From the NCBI RefSeq assembly GCF_001426405.1, contig NZ_LMEP01000023.1:356924-420923 (forward strand): DNA of 64,000 bases, written 5' to 3'. The translations under genes were made by a program, and so were the position numbers. Of the stretch, positions 1 to 8,335 are shown one piece after another (within the stretch, counting starts at the first letter, position 1; the number at the start of each line of letters is the position of its first letter). This DNA is from Streptomyces sp. Root1304. GTDB taxonomy: Bacteria; Actinomycetota; Actinomycetes; Streptomycetales; Streptomycetaceae. The notes below the pieces were generated by a model. The model did not search any database and was not told where the DNA came from. It saw only the letters and a program-made list of their open reading frames with translations.

Positions 1-1071
1 CAGCCGCCTCAGGAGCAGCCGCTGTTCCTCACCGGGCGCGAGCGCCCCCGTCGGCACCGGTACGGAACCCGCCGGCGGAGCCTCCTTCATGGTGCGCTGC
101 ACCGCCGTCTCGTAGGTGCGGATCTCCCGCGTCAGCACGATCATCAGGTTCACCAGGAAGGCGTCCCGGGAGGCGGGACCCGCCTGCTGGGCGAGCTGGC
201 TGATCTGACGGCGGGCCAGCGGCGCGTCACCGAGCACCGCCCACAGCGTCGCCAGGTCGTAGCCGGGCAGGTACCAGCCCGCGTGCTCCCAGTCGACGAG
301 GACGGGTCCGGCGGGGGAGAGGAGGATGTTGGAGAGCAGGGCGTCACCGTGACAGAACTGGCCCATGCCCTGGCGGCCGCCCGCCTGCGCCAGGCCGTGC
401 AGCAGCTTCTGCAGGTCGTCCCGGTCACGGTCCGTGAAGAGTCCCTGCTCGTGGAAGCGCGCGATCCGCGTGCCGTAGTCGAGCGGCGCGTCGAAGGTCC
501 CGGCCGGCGGGCGCCAGGCGTTCAGCCGGGCGATGGCGCCGAGCGCGGCCCGCACATCGGCCCGGGGCGGCGCCTCGACGGGGTGGCGCGAGAGGGCCGC
601 CGCCCGTCCGGGCATCCGCTCGATCACCAGCGTGCAGTTCTCCGGGTCCGCCGCGATCAGCCGCGGCGCCCGCACCGGCGGACGATGGCGGACGAAGGAG
701 CGGTAGGAAGCTATTTCGTGCCGGAACCGCTCGACCCACGCGGGGGAGTGGTCCAGTAAACACTTCGCGACCGCCGTGGTCCGCCCGGTCGTCCCGACGA
801 TGAGTACGGAACGCCCGCTGCGCCGCAGCACCTGCACCGGATTGAACTCCGGGCAGATCCGGTGGACCGAGGCGATGGCCATCTTCAGCTGCGCCCCCTG
901 GGGGCCGGACAGGTCGAGTCTTCCGCTGATCGGCTGCGTGCCCGTGCCACCGGTCCAGCGCCGCGGCCGGACGGCCTGCGGGGCGGGGGCGAGGTACGGG
1001 CCGGCGCCGGCGGGGACGATGCGGTGCTGCGGCCGGGGCGGGGCGGACACGGAGGACGATGCTGTGTACAT
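1..1071 (-). CDS. APH/choline kinase-like phosphotransferase (3' end outside window)
   Basis: Aminoglycoside-phosphotransferase-fold protein, 357 residues visible with the C-terminus beyond base 1. The frame runs back from an ATG at 1071. Kinase features seen: Val-Ala-Lys near residue 103 (candidate ATP-binding Lys), the catalytic loop His-Gly-Asp 241-243 with Asn248, and the metal-binding Asp260 in DWEH. The Tyr-Asp-Leu after the DWE motif is typical of the family. Substrate cannot be told; such Streptomyces proteins are commonly annotated as phosphotransferases without proven drug activity. It is divergent from the NsdB-like regulator at 1305, sharing a 233-bp promoter region, so co-regulation is plausible. 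No clear Shine-Dalgarno sequence sits next to the ATG; a weak GAAGGGA lies about 14 bases upstream. Confidence 0.85.
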   Translation of the reverse strand, partial: MYTASSSVSAPPRPQHRIVPAGAGPYLAPAPQAVRPRRWTGGTGTQPISGRLDLSGPQGAQLKMAIASVHRICPEFNPVQVLRRSGRSVLIVGTTGRTTAVAKCLLDHSPAWVERFRHEIASYRSFVRHRPPVRAPRLIAADPENCTLVIERMPGRAAALSRHPVEAPPRADVRAALGAIARLNAWRPPAGTFDAPLDYGTRIARFHEQGLFTDRDRDDLQKLLHGLAQAGGRQGMGQFCHGDALLSNILLSPAGPVLVDWEHAGWYLPGYDLATLWAVLGDAPLARRQISQLAQQAGPASRDAFLVNLMIVLTREIRTYETAVQRTMKEAPPAGSVPVPTGALAPGEEQRLLLRRL

Positions 1072-1222
1072 GGAGGTGACAGATCCCTTCGTGTGCCGAC
1101 GAGTTGCGTGCGTCGCCCCGCCCGCCCCCGGTCCGCACCCTGGGGAATGAGGGCCGGTCGGCGGGGCGGGGTGGCGCGTTCCTACCTGACACCCGGGCGC
1201 GGGTGGCGGAACATCCAGCGCA

Positions 1223-1253
1223 CCCTGGCGAACCCTGGCGAATTGTCGCCAGG
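1223..1253. promoter_or_regulatory. Tandem 10-bp repeat plus inverted repeat in divergent promoter region
   Basis: CCCTGGCGAA occurs twice back to back (1223-1232 and 1233-1242) and is followed by TCGCCAGG at 1246-1253. The last is the exact reverse complement of CCTGGCGA at 1234-1241, with a 4-base spacer. The block ends about 50 bases before the GTG at 1305. It could be an operator, for instance autoregulatory, or a 5'-leader hairpin; which one is inference. Confidence 0.5.
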
Positions 1254-1304
1254 CCTATGACAGAGGGCTACTGTCAACTCAGCCGAGAACCTGGGGGCTT
1301 AGAC

Positions 1305-2798
1305 GTGACCGGACAAACCAACACCCGCCTTGCAGACCTGTTCGGCCTGGCCGGATGGTCCAAGGGCGAACTCGCGAGGCTCGTCAACCGGCAGGCGGCG
1401 GCCATGGGCCACCCCCAGCTGGCGACGGACACCTCGCGGGTGCGGCGGTGGATCGACCGGGGCGAGACCCCGCGCGATCCCGTTCCCCGGGTGCTGGCAG
1501 CACTGTTCACCGAGCGACTCGGCCGTGTCGTGACCATCGAGGACCTCGGGTTCGTACGACACGGGCGCAGCGGAAAGCAGCAGGACGTCAGGAAGACGGA
1601 GAACCCTGACGGGCTGCCCTGGGCACCCGATCGTACGGCGGCGGTCCTCACCGAATTCACGGGAATGGACCTCATGCTCAACCGACGCGGCCTGGTGGGC
1701 GCGGGTGCCGCGCTTGCCGCCGGCTCCGTACTCAGCAACGCCATGCACGACTGGCTGCAGAACGACCCCGCACGCCAGTCCACCCCCCAGCGGGCCACCG
1801 ATCCCCTGCACGCCGACCCCGCCGGCTTCGACCGTTACGAAGCGGCCCCCATCGGGTCGCAGGAGATCGAGGCCCTGGAGCACTCGGTGGAGGTGTTCCG
1901 CGCCTGGGACGCCTCCCGGGGCGGCGGTCTCCAGCGCAAGGCCGTGGTGGGCCAGCTCAACGAGGTGGGCGGCATGCTCGCCTACCGCCACGCCGACCAC
2001 CTCCAGCGGCGCCTGTGGGGCGTCGCCGCCAACCTGGCGGTCCTCGCGGGCTGGATGTCCCACGACGTGGGCCTCGAACCCACGGCGCAGAAGTACTTCG
2101 TGATCGCCGCCCACGCGGCCCGTGAGGGCGGCGACCGGCCCCGGGCCGGCGAGGCGCTCTCCAGGGCCGCACGGCAGATGGTGCACCTGGGCCGTCCCGA
2201 CGACGCCCTCGACCTCATGAAGCTCGCGAAGGACGGCTCGGGCGAGCGGGTGCTGCCCCGGACCCAGGCCATGTTCCACACGATCGAGGCCTGGGCGCAG
2301 GCCTCGATGGGCCGCGGGCAGGCCATGCGCCGCACCCTGGGCGAGGCCGAGGAGCTGTTCGTGTCCGACCGGCGCGACGAGAAGACGCCGAGCTGGATGC
2401 AGACCTTCGACGAGGCGGACATGCACGGCATGCAGGCCCTCGCCTACCGCACCCTCGCGGATCACGACGCGACCGCCGCGGTGCCGGCCCAGCACCATGC
2501 CAAGCTGGCGCTGGAGTTGCGGCGCGGCGGCCATGAACGGTCGAAGCTCTTCGACCACATCTCGATGGCCTCGGCCTGCTTCATCGCCGACGATCCGGAG
2601 CAGGCGGACCGCTACGCCAGGCTGGCCCTGATCTCGATGGGACAGACCTCGTCGCACCGCACCTGGGACCGTCTCCGGGAGATGTACCGCCTCACCGGGC
2701 AGTACGCCGGATACACGAGGATCGACGGTCTGCGCGAGGAGATCGAGGAGGCCCTGCCGAGGTCGCCGGTCAACCGGCCGAGGACGGGCGAGGCCTGA
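1305..2798 (+). CDS. nsdB: NsdA/NsdB-type TPR regulator with N-terminal DNA-binding-like region
   Basis: 497 residues. The N-terminal ~90 residues (starting VTGQTNTRLADLFGLAGWSK) form the helix-rich, HTH-like block with WID and ERLGR elements found in Streptomyces NsdA/NsdB-type proteins, which are negative regulators of differentiation and antibiotic production. After a variable linker, a hydrophobic RRGLVGAGAALAAGSV segment and a long alpha-helical TPR-like region (from about residue 180) follow. GTG1305 was chosen because GGGGG lies 8 bases upstream and homologous sequence starts there; ATG1257 is an in-frame alternative. Assignment to NsdB rather than NsdA rests on neighbourhood: NsdA genes normally sit near glnD/ftsY, absent here. 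The symbol is therefore provisional. The gene is divergent from the phosphotransferase and convergent with the PP2C gene. Confidence 0.72.
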   Translation: MTGQTNTRLADLFGLAGWSKGELARLVNRQAAAMGHPQLATDTSRVRRWIDRGETPRDPVPRVLAALFTERLGRVVTIEDLGFVRHGRSGKQQDVRKTENPDGLPWAPDRTAAVLTEFTGMDLMLNRRGLVGAGAALAAGSVLSNAMHDWLQNDPARQSTPQRATDPLHADPAGFDRYEAAPIGSQEIEALEHSVEVFRAWDASRGGGLQRKAVVGQLNEVGGMLAYRHADHLQRRLWGVAANLAVLAGWMSHDVGLEPTAQKYFVIAAHAAREGGDRPRAGEALSRAARQMVHLGRPDDALDLMKLAKDGSGERVLPRTQAMFHTIEAWAQASMGRGQAMRRTLGEAEELFVSDRRDEKTPSWMQTFDEADMHGMQALAYRTLADHDATAAVPAQHHAKLALELRRGGHERSKLFDHISMASACFIADDPEQADRYARLALISMGQTSSHRTWDRLREMYRLTGQYAGYTRIDGLREEIEEALPRSPVNRPRTGEA

Positions 2799-2902
2799 GG
2801 GTCCCGGCATCGAGGGTTTTCAGTTCGAGGGAGCGTCCCCCGGGTCATCGTGCGGGTCGTCGTTCGGCGACGGGCATGCGTGGCGTACGGGCGAGGCCGC
2901 CG

Positions 2903-4381
2903 TCACCCCACGCGTACCACCATCACGCAGGCGTCGTCCTCGCGTTCCTCCTCGCCGAACTCCTCGACCACCGCGCGGACCCCGTCCTGGGCGTCCCGTG
3001 CGTCGGCGAGCCGGTGTCCGAGGGCGAGCAGGCGCCGTGCGCCGGTGTCGTCGTCCGTTCCGCCGCCGCGGGTCAGTCCGTCGGTGTGCAGGACGAGGAC
3101 GTCCCCGGGGAGCAGCCGGGTCTCGGCCTCGGCGTACACGGCCCCGGTCGTCGCTCCGAGGAGGACGCCCTCGGGGCGCCGGAGGAGGTGGCCCGTCCCG
3201 TCGCGGAACAGCAGCGGGGCGGGGTGGCCGGCCTGCGACCAGGTGAGGGTCTGGGCCACCGGGTCGTAGCGGCAGCACATCGCGCTCCCGAGCGCGGGCT
3301 GCACGGAGGTCTCCAGGAGCTGGTTCAGATGCCCCATGAGCGCGGCGGGGCGGATCCCGGCGACGGCCATGCCGCGCAGCGCGCCCAGGAGCATCGCCAT
3401 CGAGGAGGTCGCGGCGACGCCGTGGCCCGTCAGGTCACCGACGGTGAGCAGCGCGTCCCCGTCGGGCAGTGCCAGCGCGTCGTACCAGTCGCCACCGATC
3501 AGACCGGTGCTGGCGGCCGGGAGGTAGTGGGCGGCGACGTCCAGGGGTGCGGGGCCGTCGTGCGCGAAGCGGAGCGAGCCGCGCCAGGGCGGCAGCACGG
3601 CCTCCTGGAGCTCGACGGCGACCCGCCGCTCGGTCTGCTCGATGTGGCGGCTGCGCTCCAGGGTGTCCCGGGTCTCCCGGACGGCGCGCTGGCTGCGCCG
3701 GAGTTCGCTGACGTCGCGGAGGACGGCCCACATGGACGCGGTGCAGCCGTCGGCGTCGAGGACGGGCTCGCCCGTCATGTGGACGGTGCGGACCGTTCCG
3801 TCGGTCCGGACGATCCGGAACTCGCCGTCGATCGGCCTTCCGTCGATCAGGCAGTCCGTCACCATGCTCTGCAGCAGCGGCTGGTCGTCGACGAACACCA
3901 TCGTCGGCATCTCGTCCAGCGACATGGGGCCGTTCTCGCGCGCGCGTCCGAAGATCTGGAACAACTCTTCGGACCAGCTGACCTCGTCCGTGAGCAGGTT
4001 CCACTCGGCGCTGCCGACGCGGGAGAGCAGCGAGCCGGTACGGGCCGGGGCGGGTTCGCCGTAGGCGGTGCCGGGCTCGGCCACGTGCGGGACGGCCGGA
4101 GCGGTGTCGGTCGCGGAATCGGCGTCCGACACCGTGTCCGGCCCCTCGGGCGCACCGGCCCGGAGCTGGCCCAAGTGGGCGCCGAGGTCGTCGAGCTGAT
4201 GAACCGCGAGGTCACAGAGGGCGCGCTGCCACCGCCGCCGGGGATCGTCGTCGTTCGCCACGGCGTCCTGGCGGACGGCGACCAGCTCGCCGCGGAGGCG
4301 GCGGGTCTGCGAGATGAGCGCGTCGACCGCACCCGGCTCCGGCTGCTGGGCGGGGCGGTCCGCGAACAGAGGGGACGGCAT
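2903..4381 (-). CDS. PAS domain-containing PP2C-type (RsbU-like) serine phosphatase
   Basis: 492 residues, ATG at 4381 with GGAG six bases upstream. An N-terminal helical region (to about residue 100) leads into a PAS-like sensor (about 115-240, GSAEWNLLTDEVSWSEELFQ through the MWAVLRDVSELRR end). A short coiled linker follows, then an SpoIIE/RsbU-type PP2C domain with the metal-binding motifs IGGDWYDA, VGDLTGHGVAA and HTDGLTRGG. Such soluble phosphatases dephosphorylate anti-anti-sigma factors in partner-switching pathways. No anti-sigma or anti-anti-sigma gene is adjacent, so the partner is unknown. The C-terminus closes at EREDDACVMVVRVG, the usual Asp of the PP2C fold. It faces away from the pseudo-caspase-like gene across a 182-bp promoter region. 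Confidence 0.93.
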   Translation of the reverse strand: MPSPLFADRPAQQPEPGAVDALISQTRRLRGELVAVRQDAVANDDDPRRRWQRALCDLAVHQLDDLGAHLGQLRAGAPEGPDTVSDADSATDTAPAVPHVAEPGTAYGEPAPARTGSLLSRVGSAEWNLLTDEVSWSEELFQIFGRARENGPMSLDEMPTMVFVDDQPLLQSMVTDCLIDGRPIDGEFRIVRTDGTVRTVHMTGEPVLDADGCTASMWAVLRDVSELRRSQRAVRETRDTLERSRHIEQTERRVAVELQEAVLPPWRGSLRFAHDGPAPLDVAAHYLPAASTGLIGGDWYDALALPDGDALLTVGDLTGHGVAATSSMAMLLGALRGMAVAGIRPAALMGHLNQLLETSVQPALGSAMCCRYDPVAQTLTWSQAGHPAPLLFRDGTGHLLRRPEGVLLGATTGAVYAEAETRLLPGDVLVLHTDGLTRGGGTDDDTGARRLLALGHRLADARDAQDGVRAVVEEFGEEEREDDACVMVVRVG

Positions 4382-4504
4382 GTCGTACTCCGATACAGGC
4401 GCGGCACGGCCAGGCCAAGGGGGAAAGGGAGGCCCGCATACGACTGTTGCACAGCCCGGGACGACCCGTAAGGGCTTTGGCAACACTCGATCCGGTGGTG
4501 CTTG

Positions 4505-4516
4505 TGGCATATGCCA
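4505..4516. promoter_or_regulatory. 12-bp perfect palindrome between divergent genes
   Basis: TGGCATATGCCA is a perfect palindrome lying between the divergent starts at 4381 and 4564. The sequence continues AAAG, and a TTTGGCA copy lies about 30 bases upstream, giving a second, wider inverted pair. This is a candidate operator controlling one or both genes; no cognate regulator can be named. Confidence 0.4.
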
Positions 4517-4563
4517 AAGGCCCGGCGAATATCGGCCAGGCCACGACGGGTTACGGTGCGGGG

Positions 4564-6039
4564 GTGGTGAACGACGACGGAATCGACACGGTGGGCACCC
4601 GCACGGCGGCCAGGGACACGGCGAGCGCCGGCGGGACAAGAGGCCCGGTGGGGGCGGCGGTTACGGCGGTGACGGGTGTGACGGATGAGGTACGCAGGGC
4701 GGGGGCGGGACGGGTGTACGGGGTACCCGACGACGTGTCGCACGCGGCTCCGACGGTGACTCCGCGTACGGATCGGGGCGAGTCTCCGGCGGGGGCGGCG
4801 GGGGCCGGGACGGGGGGTCGGCCGACTGTGCCGGCCGACGCGATCCTCGGGCCGTCGCCCGTGGTCCCGACCCCCGTGGCTCCCGTCCCCGTCGGCACCG
4901 CCCTCCTGCTCGCCGCCGCGCCCGCCGGGCGCGGACGGGTCATGGACGCCGCTTCCGTGCTTCCGGCCCTCGCCGCCGTGCCGCCGGGAGCCCTCACCGG
5001 CACCGCCACCGCGACGGTCGTCGAACTCGCCGACCCCCTCGACCCGCAGACCGTGCTCACCCGGCTCCGCGCCGCCGCCGCGAGCCCGGGTCCCCTCCTC
5101 GTCTGCCTCGCCGGGCAGCTCCACCTCGACCGGCGGCAGCGGCTGCTCCACCTCGCGCTCGCCCGCACCACGCCCGCGACCCTCCGCTACACCGCGCTGC
5201 CCTGGCACTGGCTCGTCGGCGAGCTGAGCGTACGGTCCCCCGGCACCACGACCGTCGTCGCGGACCTCGCGGCGGACCCCGACGCGTGGGAGCGCCTCAC
5301 CGCCGCACCGGACCTGCTGCACCTCGGACCCGGCCCGGCCCTCTACGGGAGGGTGACGGCGCCCCCGCGACGGGGCGAGCGGGCGATGCCCGACTACCTG
5401 CGTTCCTGGGCGGAACTCCGGCGCTCCGGCGCCCGACTGCCGTACGCCACGCTCCACGCGGAGTCCGCCGCGCGGACCGCCGCACCCGCCCCGGCCCGGC
5501 TGCTCCTGGACCCGGCCGCGGCCGCACCCGTACCTGCCCCCGCTTCCGTACTCGCTCCCGCTCCCGTGCCTTTTCCGGCTTCCGTGCCCGCGCCGACTCC
5601 CGTACCCGCTCCCGCTCCCGCGCCGGGCGCGGAACAGGATCCGCACCCCGCGATCCTGGCCGCCGCCATGGCCGGCCGGCACGGCGAGGCCGCGGCGGTG
5701 GCCTCCGCCTGGGAGCGCGAGGCCCTGCGTCACCACGGGCCCCGCTCCATGGAGGCCGTCCACTGGACGGAGGTGCGCGCCGACCTCGCCCGCCTCGCCG
5801 GGGAACCCGCGCGCAGCTGCGAACTGTGGCTCGTCGCCGCCGAGGCCCGGCTCGCCCTGCGGCAGGCGACGGACGACCCGGACGTCGAAGGGGCCGTGGA
5901 CCGGGCGCACCACCAGTGGGAACAGATCGACGACCCGGAGCGCGCCCGCGACCTCGGCCCCACGCTCGTCGACGTGCGCCGAAGGGTCCCGGGCCGCCGA
6001 CCGGGAGCACTGGCGGCCCTCACGCGCCGCATGACCTGA
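4564..6039 (+). CDS. Degenerate caspase-like protein with C-terminal helical region
   Basis: 491 residues from GTG4564 (GCGGGG just upstream; GTG4567 equally possible; a TTG at 4447 would extend it through the promoter region). Residues 110-245 follow the layout of Streptomyces caspase-like domains: beta strand LLVCLAG, then YTALPWHWLV, then a second strand VVADLAADPD. Where active members carry GHG and DCC(Y/F)SG, this has GQLH (184-187) and ADLAADP (233-239), so both the catalytic His and Cys are missing. A Pro/Ala-rich linker separates it from a C-terminal TPR-like helical region (HPAILAAAMAGRHGEAAA onward). I infer a pseudo-protease or scaffold; the fold assignment is by pattern only. It is divergent from a PAS-PP2C phosphatase. 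Confidence 0.6.
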   Translation: MVNDDGIDTVGTRTAARDTASAGGTRGPVGAAVTAVTGVTDEVRRAGAGRVYGVPDDVSHAAPTVTPRTDRGESPAGAAGAGTGGRPTVPADAILGPSPVVPTPVAPVPVGTALLLAAAPAGRGRVMDAASVLPALAAVPPGALTGTATATVVELADPLDPQTVLTRLRAAAASPGPLLVCLAGQLHLDRRQRLLHLALARTTPATLRYTALPWHWLVGELSVRSPGTTTVVADLAADPDAWERLTAAPDLLHLGPGPALYGRVTAPPRRGERAMPDYLRSWAELRRSGARLPYATLHAESAARTAAPAPARLLLDPAAAAPVPAPASVLAPAPVPFPASVPAPTPVPAPAPAPGAEQDPHPAILAAAMAGRHGEAAAVASAWEREALRHHGPRSMEAVHWTEVRADLARLAGEPARSCELWLVAAEARLALRQATDDPDVEGAVDRAHHQWEQIDDPERARDLGPTLVDVRRRVPGRRPGALAALTRRMT

Positions 6040-6195
6040 CAGCCACGGCGCGGCGGGCGCCGCCTGCGCGGGGTTGCCCTTCGCCGTCTTCACCCCCCCG
6101 GAAGCGTCGCCCGCCGTCGCCTTCCACCTGCGCGCCCGCGCACCCGTACCTCTCTATGATCGTCTCGACGTGAGGCCGTGACGGGGGAGTTGTCG

Positions 6196-7341
6196 ATGAG
6201 TGTCGGACGCGTACGGACACCGGGTGTGCTGGGGGCGCTGGCCGTCCTGGGGGCGGTCCTCGTCGGCTGCACCTCGGGAGGCGGATCCGACGGCGCCCCG
6301 GGAGGCCCTTCGGGCAGCGCTCCCGGAAGCACGGGCAGCACGCCGACCGGTGCGGAACCGGCGCTGACGGAAGCCGTGGCGCGGCAGGTCTTCGAGAAGT
6401 ACGTCCGGGAGAACGCCGCGGCCGACGCCAAGGGGGATCTCGCGGCGACGGCCCGCATCGAGGGCGGCCGGCTCCTGGAGGAGAGCCGGGCCGAGGCCCG
6501 GCTGCGCGCGGCGAAGGGGGAGAAGGACGAGGCGGTCCGCTATGTGAAGCCGGTGTTCCTGATCCCCGGAGCAGGAACGGGGGCAGGGGCCGGGACAGCG
6601 GGGTCCGCTCCGCAGAGCTTCGCCGTGCTGAGCAAGCGACAGGGGCAGGAGTCCGACCGTTCCTCCGTCCTGCACTACTTCGTGCGCGAAGGGGACGGCG
6701 GGGGGTGGCGGGCCGTCGTGGCCACCTGGGTGGTGACCGAGCCGGCGGCGGGCACGCCGAGCCCACCGGAACCGGAAGCGTCGCCGGAGAAGGGCGTCAT
6801 CGCGCTGCGGCCGGAGGTGCTCCCGTCCCCGGCCCGTGACGCCTCGGGGCGGACCGAACTGTCACCGACGGGCGTGGCGGACGGCGCTGTGTGCGGGAAG
6901 TACGGGGAGTTCCTCAGCTTCACCGTGCCGGGAGGGAAGCCCGACAGCCCGTACTTCGTGAAGGGCGAGTTCACCGGCAAGCTGGTCGGCTTCTTGAACG
7001 GCTGGCACGAGAAGCAGCTCGTACGGGACTTCACGTACCGGCCGGTGGGGCAGGCGCTGCCGGTGTTCCGTCTGAAGAACGGCGGTTCGCTGGTCACCTG
7101 CACCCTCGAAGGGACCTTCCACGACCGGGGCCGCACTCCGGCGGACTGGATCTCGACGAACGCGGGCAGCGACACGGAGGTCCTGCTGGGCAGGGCCGGC
7201 CGGAAGTGGAGCACCATCGAGGAGGTGTGGAGCGTGACGGCGGTGGTCGAGCTGCCGAAGGGCGGCGGGCCCGCCACGGTCCTCTCCTCGAACGCGTACA
7301 AACCGACGAAGATGTCCGTGAAGGGCGTCGAGTGGAAGTGA
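6196..7341 (+). CDS. Secreted lipoprotein of unknown function
   Basis: 381 residues. ATG6196 is preceded by GGGGGAG at 7 bases; a GTG at 6178 is upstream but lacks such a site. The N-terminus is a lipoprotein signal (VLGALAVLGAVLVGC, lipobox LVGC at about residue 24), followed by a Gly/Ser/Pro linker. The rest is soluble, with an Ala/Glu-rich helical part (about 60-120) and a beta-rich C-terminal half containing one Cys pair (GAVCGKYG and LVTCTLEG). I recognise no domain. It should be anchored on the outer face of the membrane. It stands alone between the caspase-like gene and a convergent ART-like gene. Confidence 0.85.
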   Translation: MSVGRVRTPGVLGALAVLGAVLVGCTSGGGSDGAPGGPSGSAPGSTGSTPTGAEPALTEAVARQVFEKYVRENAAADAKGDLAATARIEGGRLLEESRAEARLRAAKGEKDEAVRYVKPVFLIPGAGTGAGAGTAGSAPQSFAVLSKRQGQESDRSSVLHYFVREGDGGGWRAVVATWVVTEPAAGTPSPPEPEASPEKGVIALRPEVLPSPARDASGRTELSPTGVADGAVCGKYGEFLSFTVPGGKPDSPYFVKGEFTGKLVGFLNGWHEKQLVRDFTYRPVGQALPVFRLKNGGSLVTCTLEGTFHDRGRTPADWISTNAGSDTEVLLGRAGRKWSTIEEVWSVTAVVELPKGGGPATVLSSNAYKPTKMSVKGVEWK

Positions 7342-7420
7342 ACGGGCGCGGTGCACCGGGACGCCCGCCGGCACCGGCGGCCGGCTGACCGGAGGGACGC
7401 GCCGACCTCTACGGCCCGCG

Positions 7421-8218
7421 TCAGCAGTCGCGGGCGTCTTCCACCGCCTCCCGGACGTCCGGGTGCGGGTCGTCGGCGAGGCCGTCGAGGAGTTCGGCGA
7501 CCCCCGGGGTGGACCAACGGGCGACCGCCGACACCAGATCCGCCCGCACCCGGGGGTCGGGGTGGGCGGCGAGACGGCTCAACGCGGGGAGCGGGCCGCG
7601 GCGACGCATGCCGAACCAGTACAGCGCGTCCCGCAGCGCGGCGGGGTCCCCGGGATCAGCGGCCGCCACCCGGTCGAGCAGCACCCTGACGGGCGGCGGC
7701 GGGCCGTCCAGCGGGTGCGGCAGCCGTTCGCGCAGCCGCCGGGCCCCGTAGCCGCCGCGCACACGGCACCCGACACAGGTGCAGGGGCGCGTCGTGTGCG
7801 CGTCCGGGAAGTACCGCCAGCCCGCCACCTGCGGCGCGGCGCGGACCCGGTGCACCTCACGCGGCCGGATCGCCCGGGGGACGAACACCTCCCACCCGCG
7901 CGGGTCCTCCAGCGCCGAGATCCGCCGCACCGCCTCCGCCGCGGGAACGGTGGCCTGGGCATCCCGCACGCGGTCGGCATAGCGTCCGACCAGGACCTCC
8001 TGGGCGTCGTCGAGGCGCACATGGACGGCCACGAGCCCGCCCCGGCTGCCGAAGCGGGCCAGCTCGCGCAGCCATTGGTGGGTCAGGGCGTACGACGGAA
8101 GGACCGGGAAGCAGTAGACGCCGCGCGCGCCGCCCTGCCCGTGGGCGGCCGCCCTGATACCCGACCGTCGGATGCGCGGCGCGTTCGCCGCTGAGGTCAT
8201 GTGCACGAACATCGCCAT
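7421..8218 (-). CDS. ART-like N-terminal domain, Cys cluster and HEAT-like repeats
   Basis: 265 residues, ATG at 8218 (ATG8212 also possible; no clear ribosome site). The N-terminus FVHMTSAANAPRIRRSGI, then GVYCFPV and later PRGWEVFVPRAI, resembles the His-Tyr-Glu layout of ADP-ribosyltransferase/KptA/DarT-like folds; this is pattern matching, not proof. A Cys cluster CTCVGC (about residue 148) may bind zinc. Residues ~190-265 are HEAT-like helical repeats (HPDPRVRADLVSAVARW, HPDVREAVEDA). NCBI-style annotation would probably call it a HEAT-repeat protein. It could modify a nucleic acid or protein target bound by the HEAT part, which is inference. It converges with the lipoprotein gene. Confidence 0.7.
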   Translation of the reverse strand: MAMFVHMTSAANAPRIRRSGIRAAAHGQGGARGVYCFPVLPSYALTHQWLRELARFGSRGGLVAVHVRLDDAQEVLVGRYADRVRDAQATVPAAEAVRRISALEDPRGWEVFVPRAIRPREVHRVRAAPQVAGWRYFPDAHTTRPCTCVGCRVRGGYGARRLRERLPHPLDGPPPPVRVLLDRVAAADPGDPAALRDALYWFGMRRRGPLPALSRLAAHPDPRVRADLVSAVARWSTPGVAELLDGLADDPHPDVREAVEDARDC

Positions 8219-8284
8219 GGCACGGATCGTAGGTGACCCGTTCCTCGGCGTCGGTGTCGGCGTCGGGGAAGTGGATGTACGGCG

Positions 8285-8318
8285 GCCGGGGGCCCGGGTC
8301 GAAACCCGGGCCCCCGGC
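8285..8318. terminator. 15-bp perfect hairpin terminator
   Basis: Perfect 15-bp inverted repeat (8285-8299 with 8304-8318) closing a CGAA tetraloop, 18 bases past the stop of the SGNH hydrolase remnant on the minus strand. The stem is all GC except one A-T pair and has no U-tract, the common actinobacterial form. Confidence 0.75.
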
Positions 8319-8335
8319 TGAAGTGCCGGTCAGGA

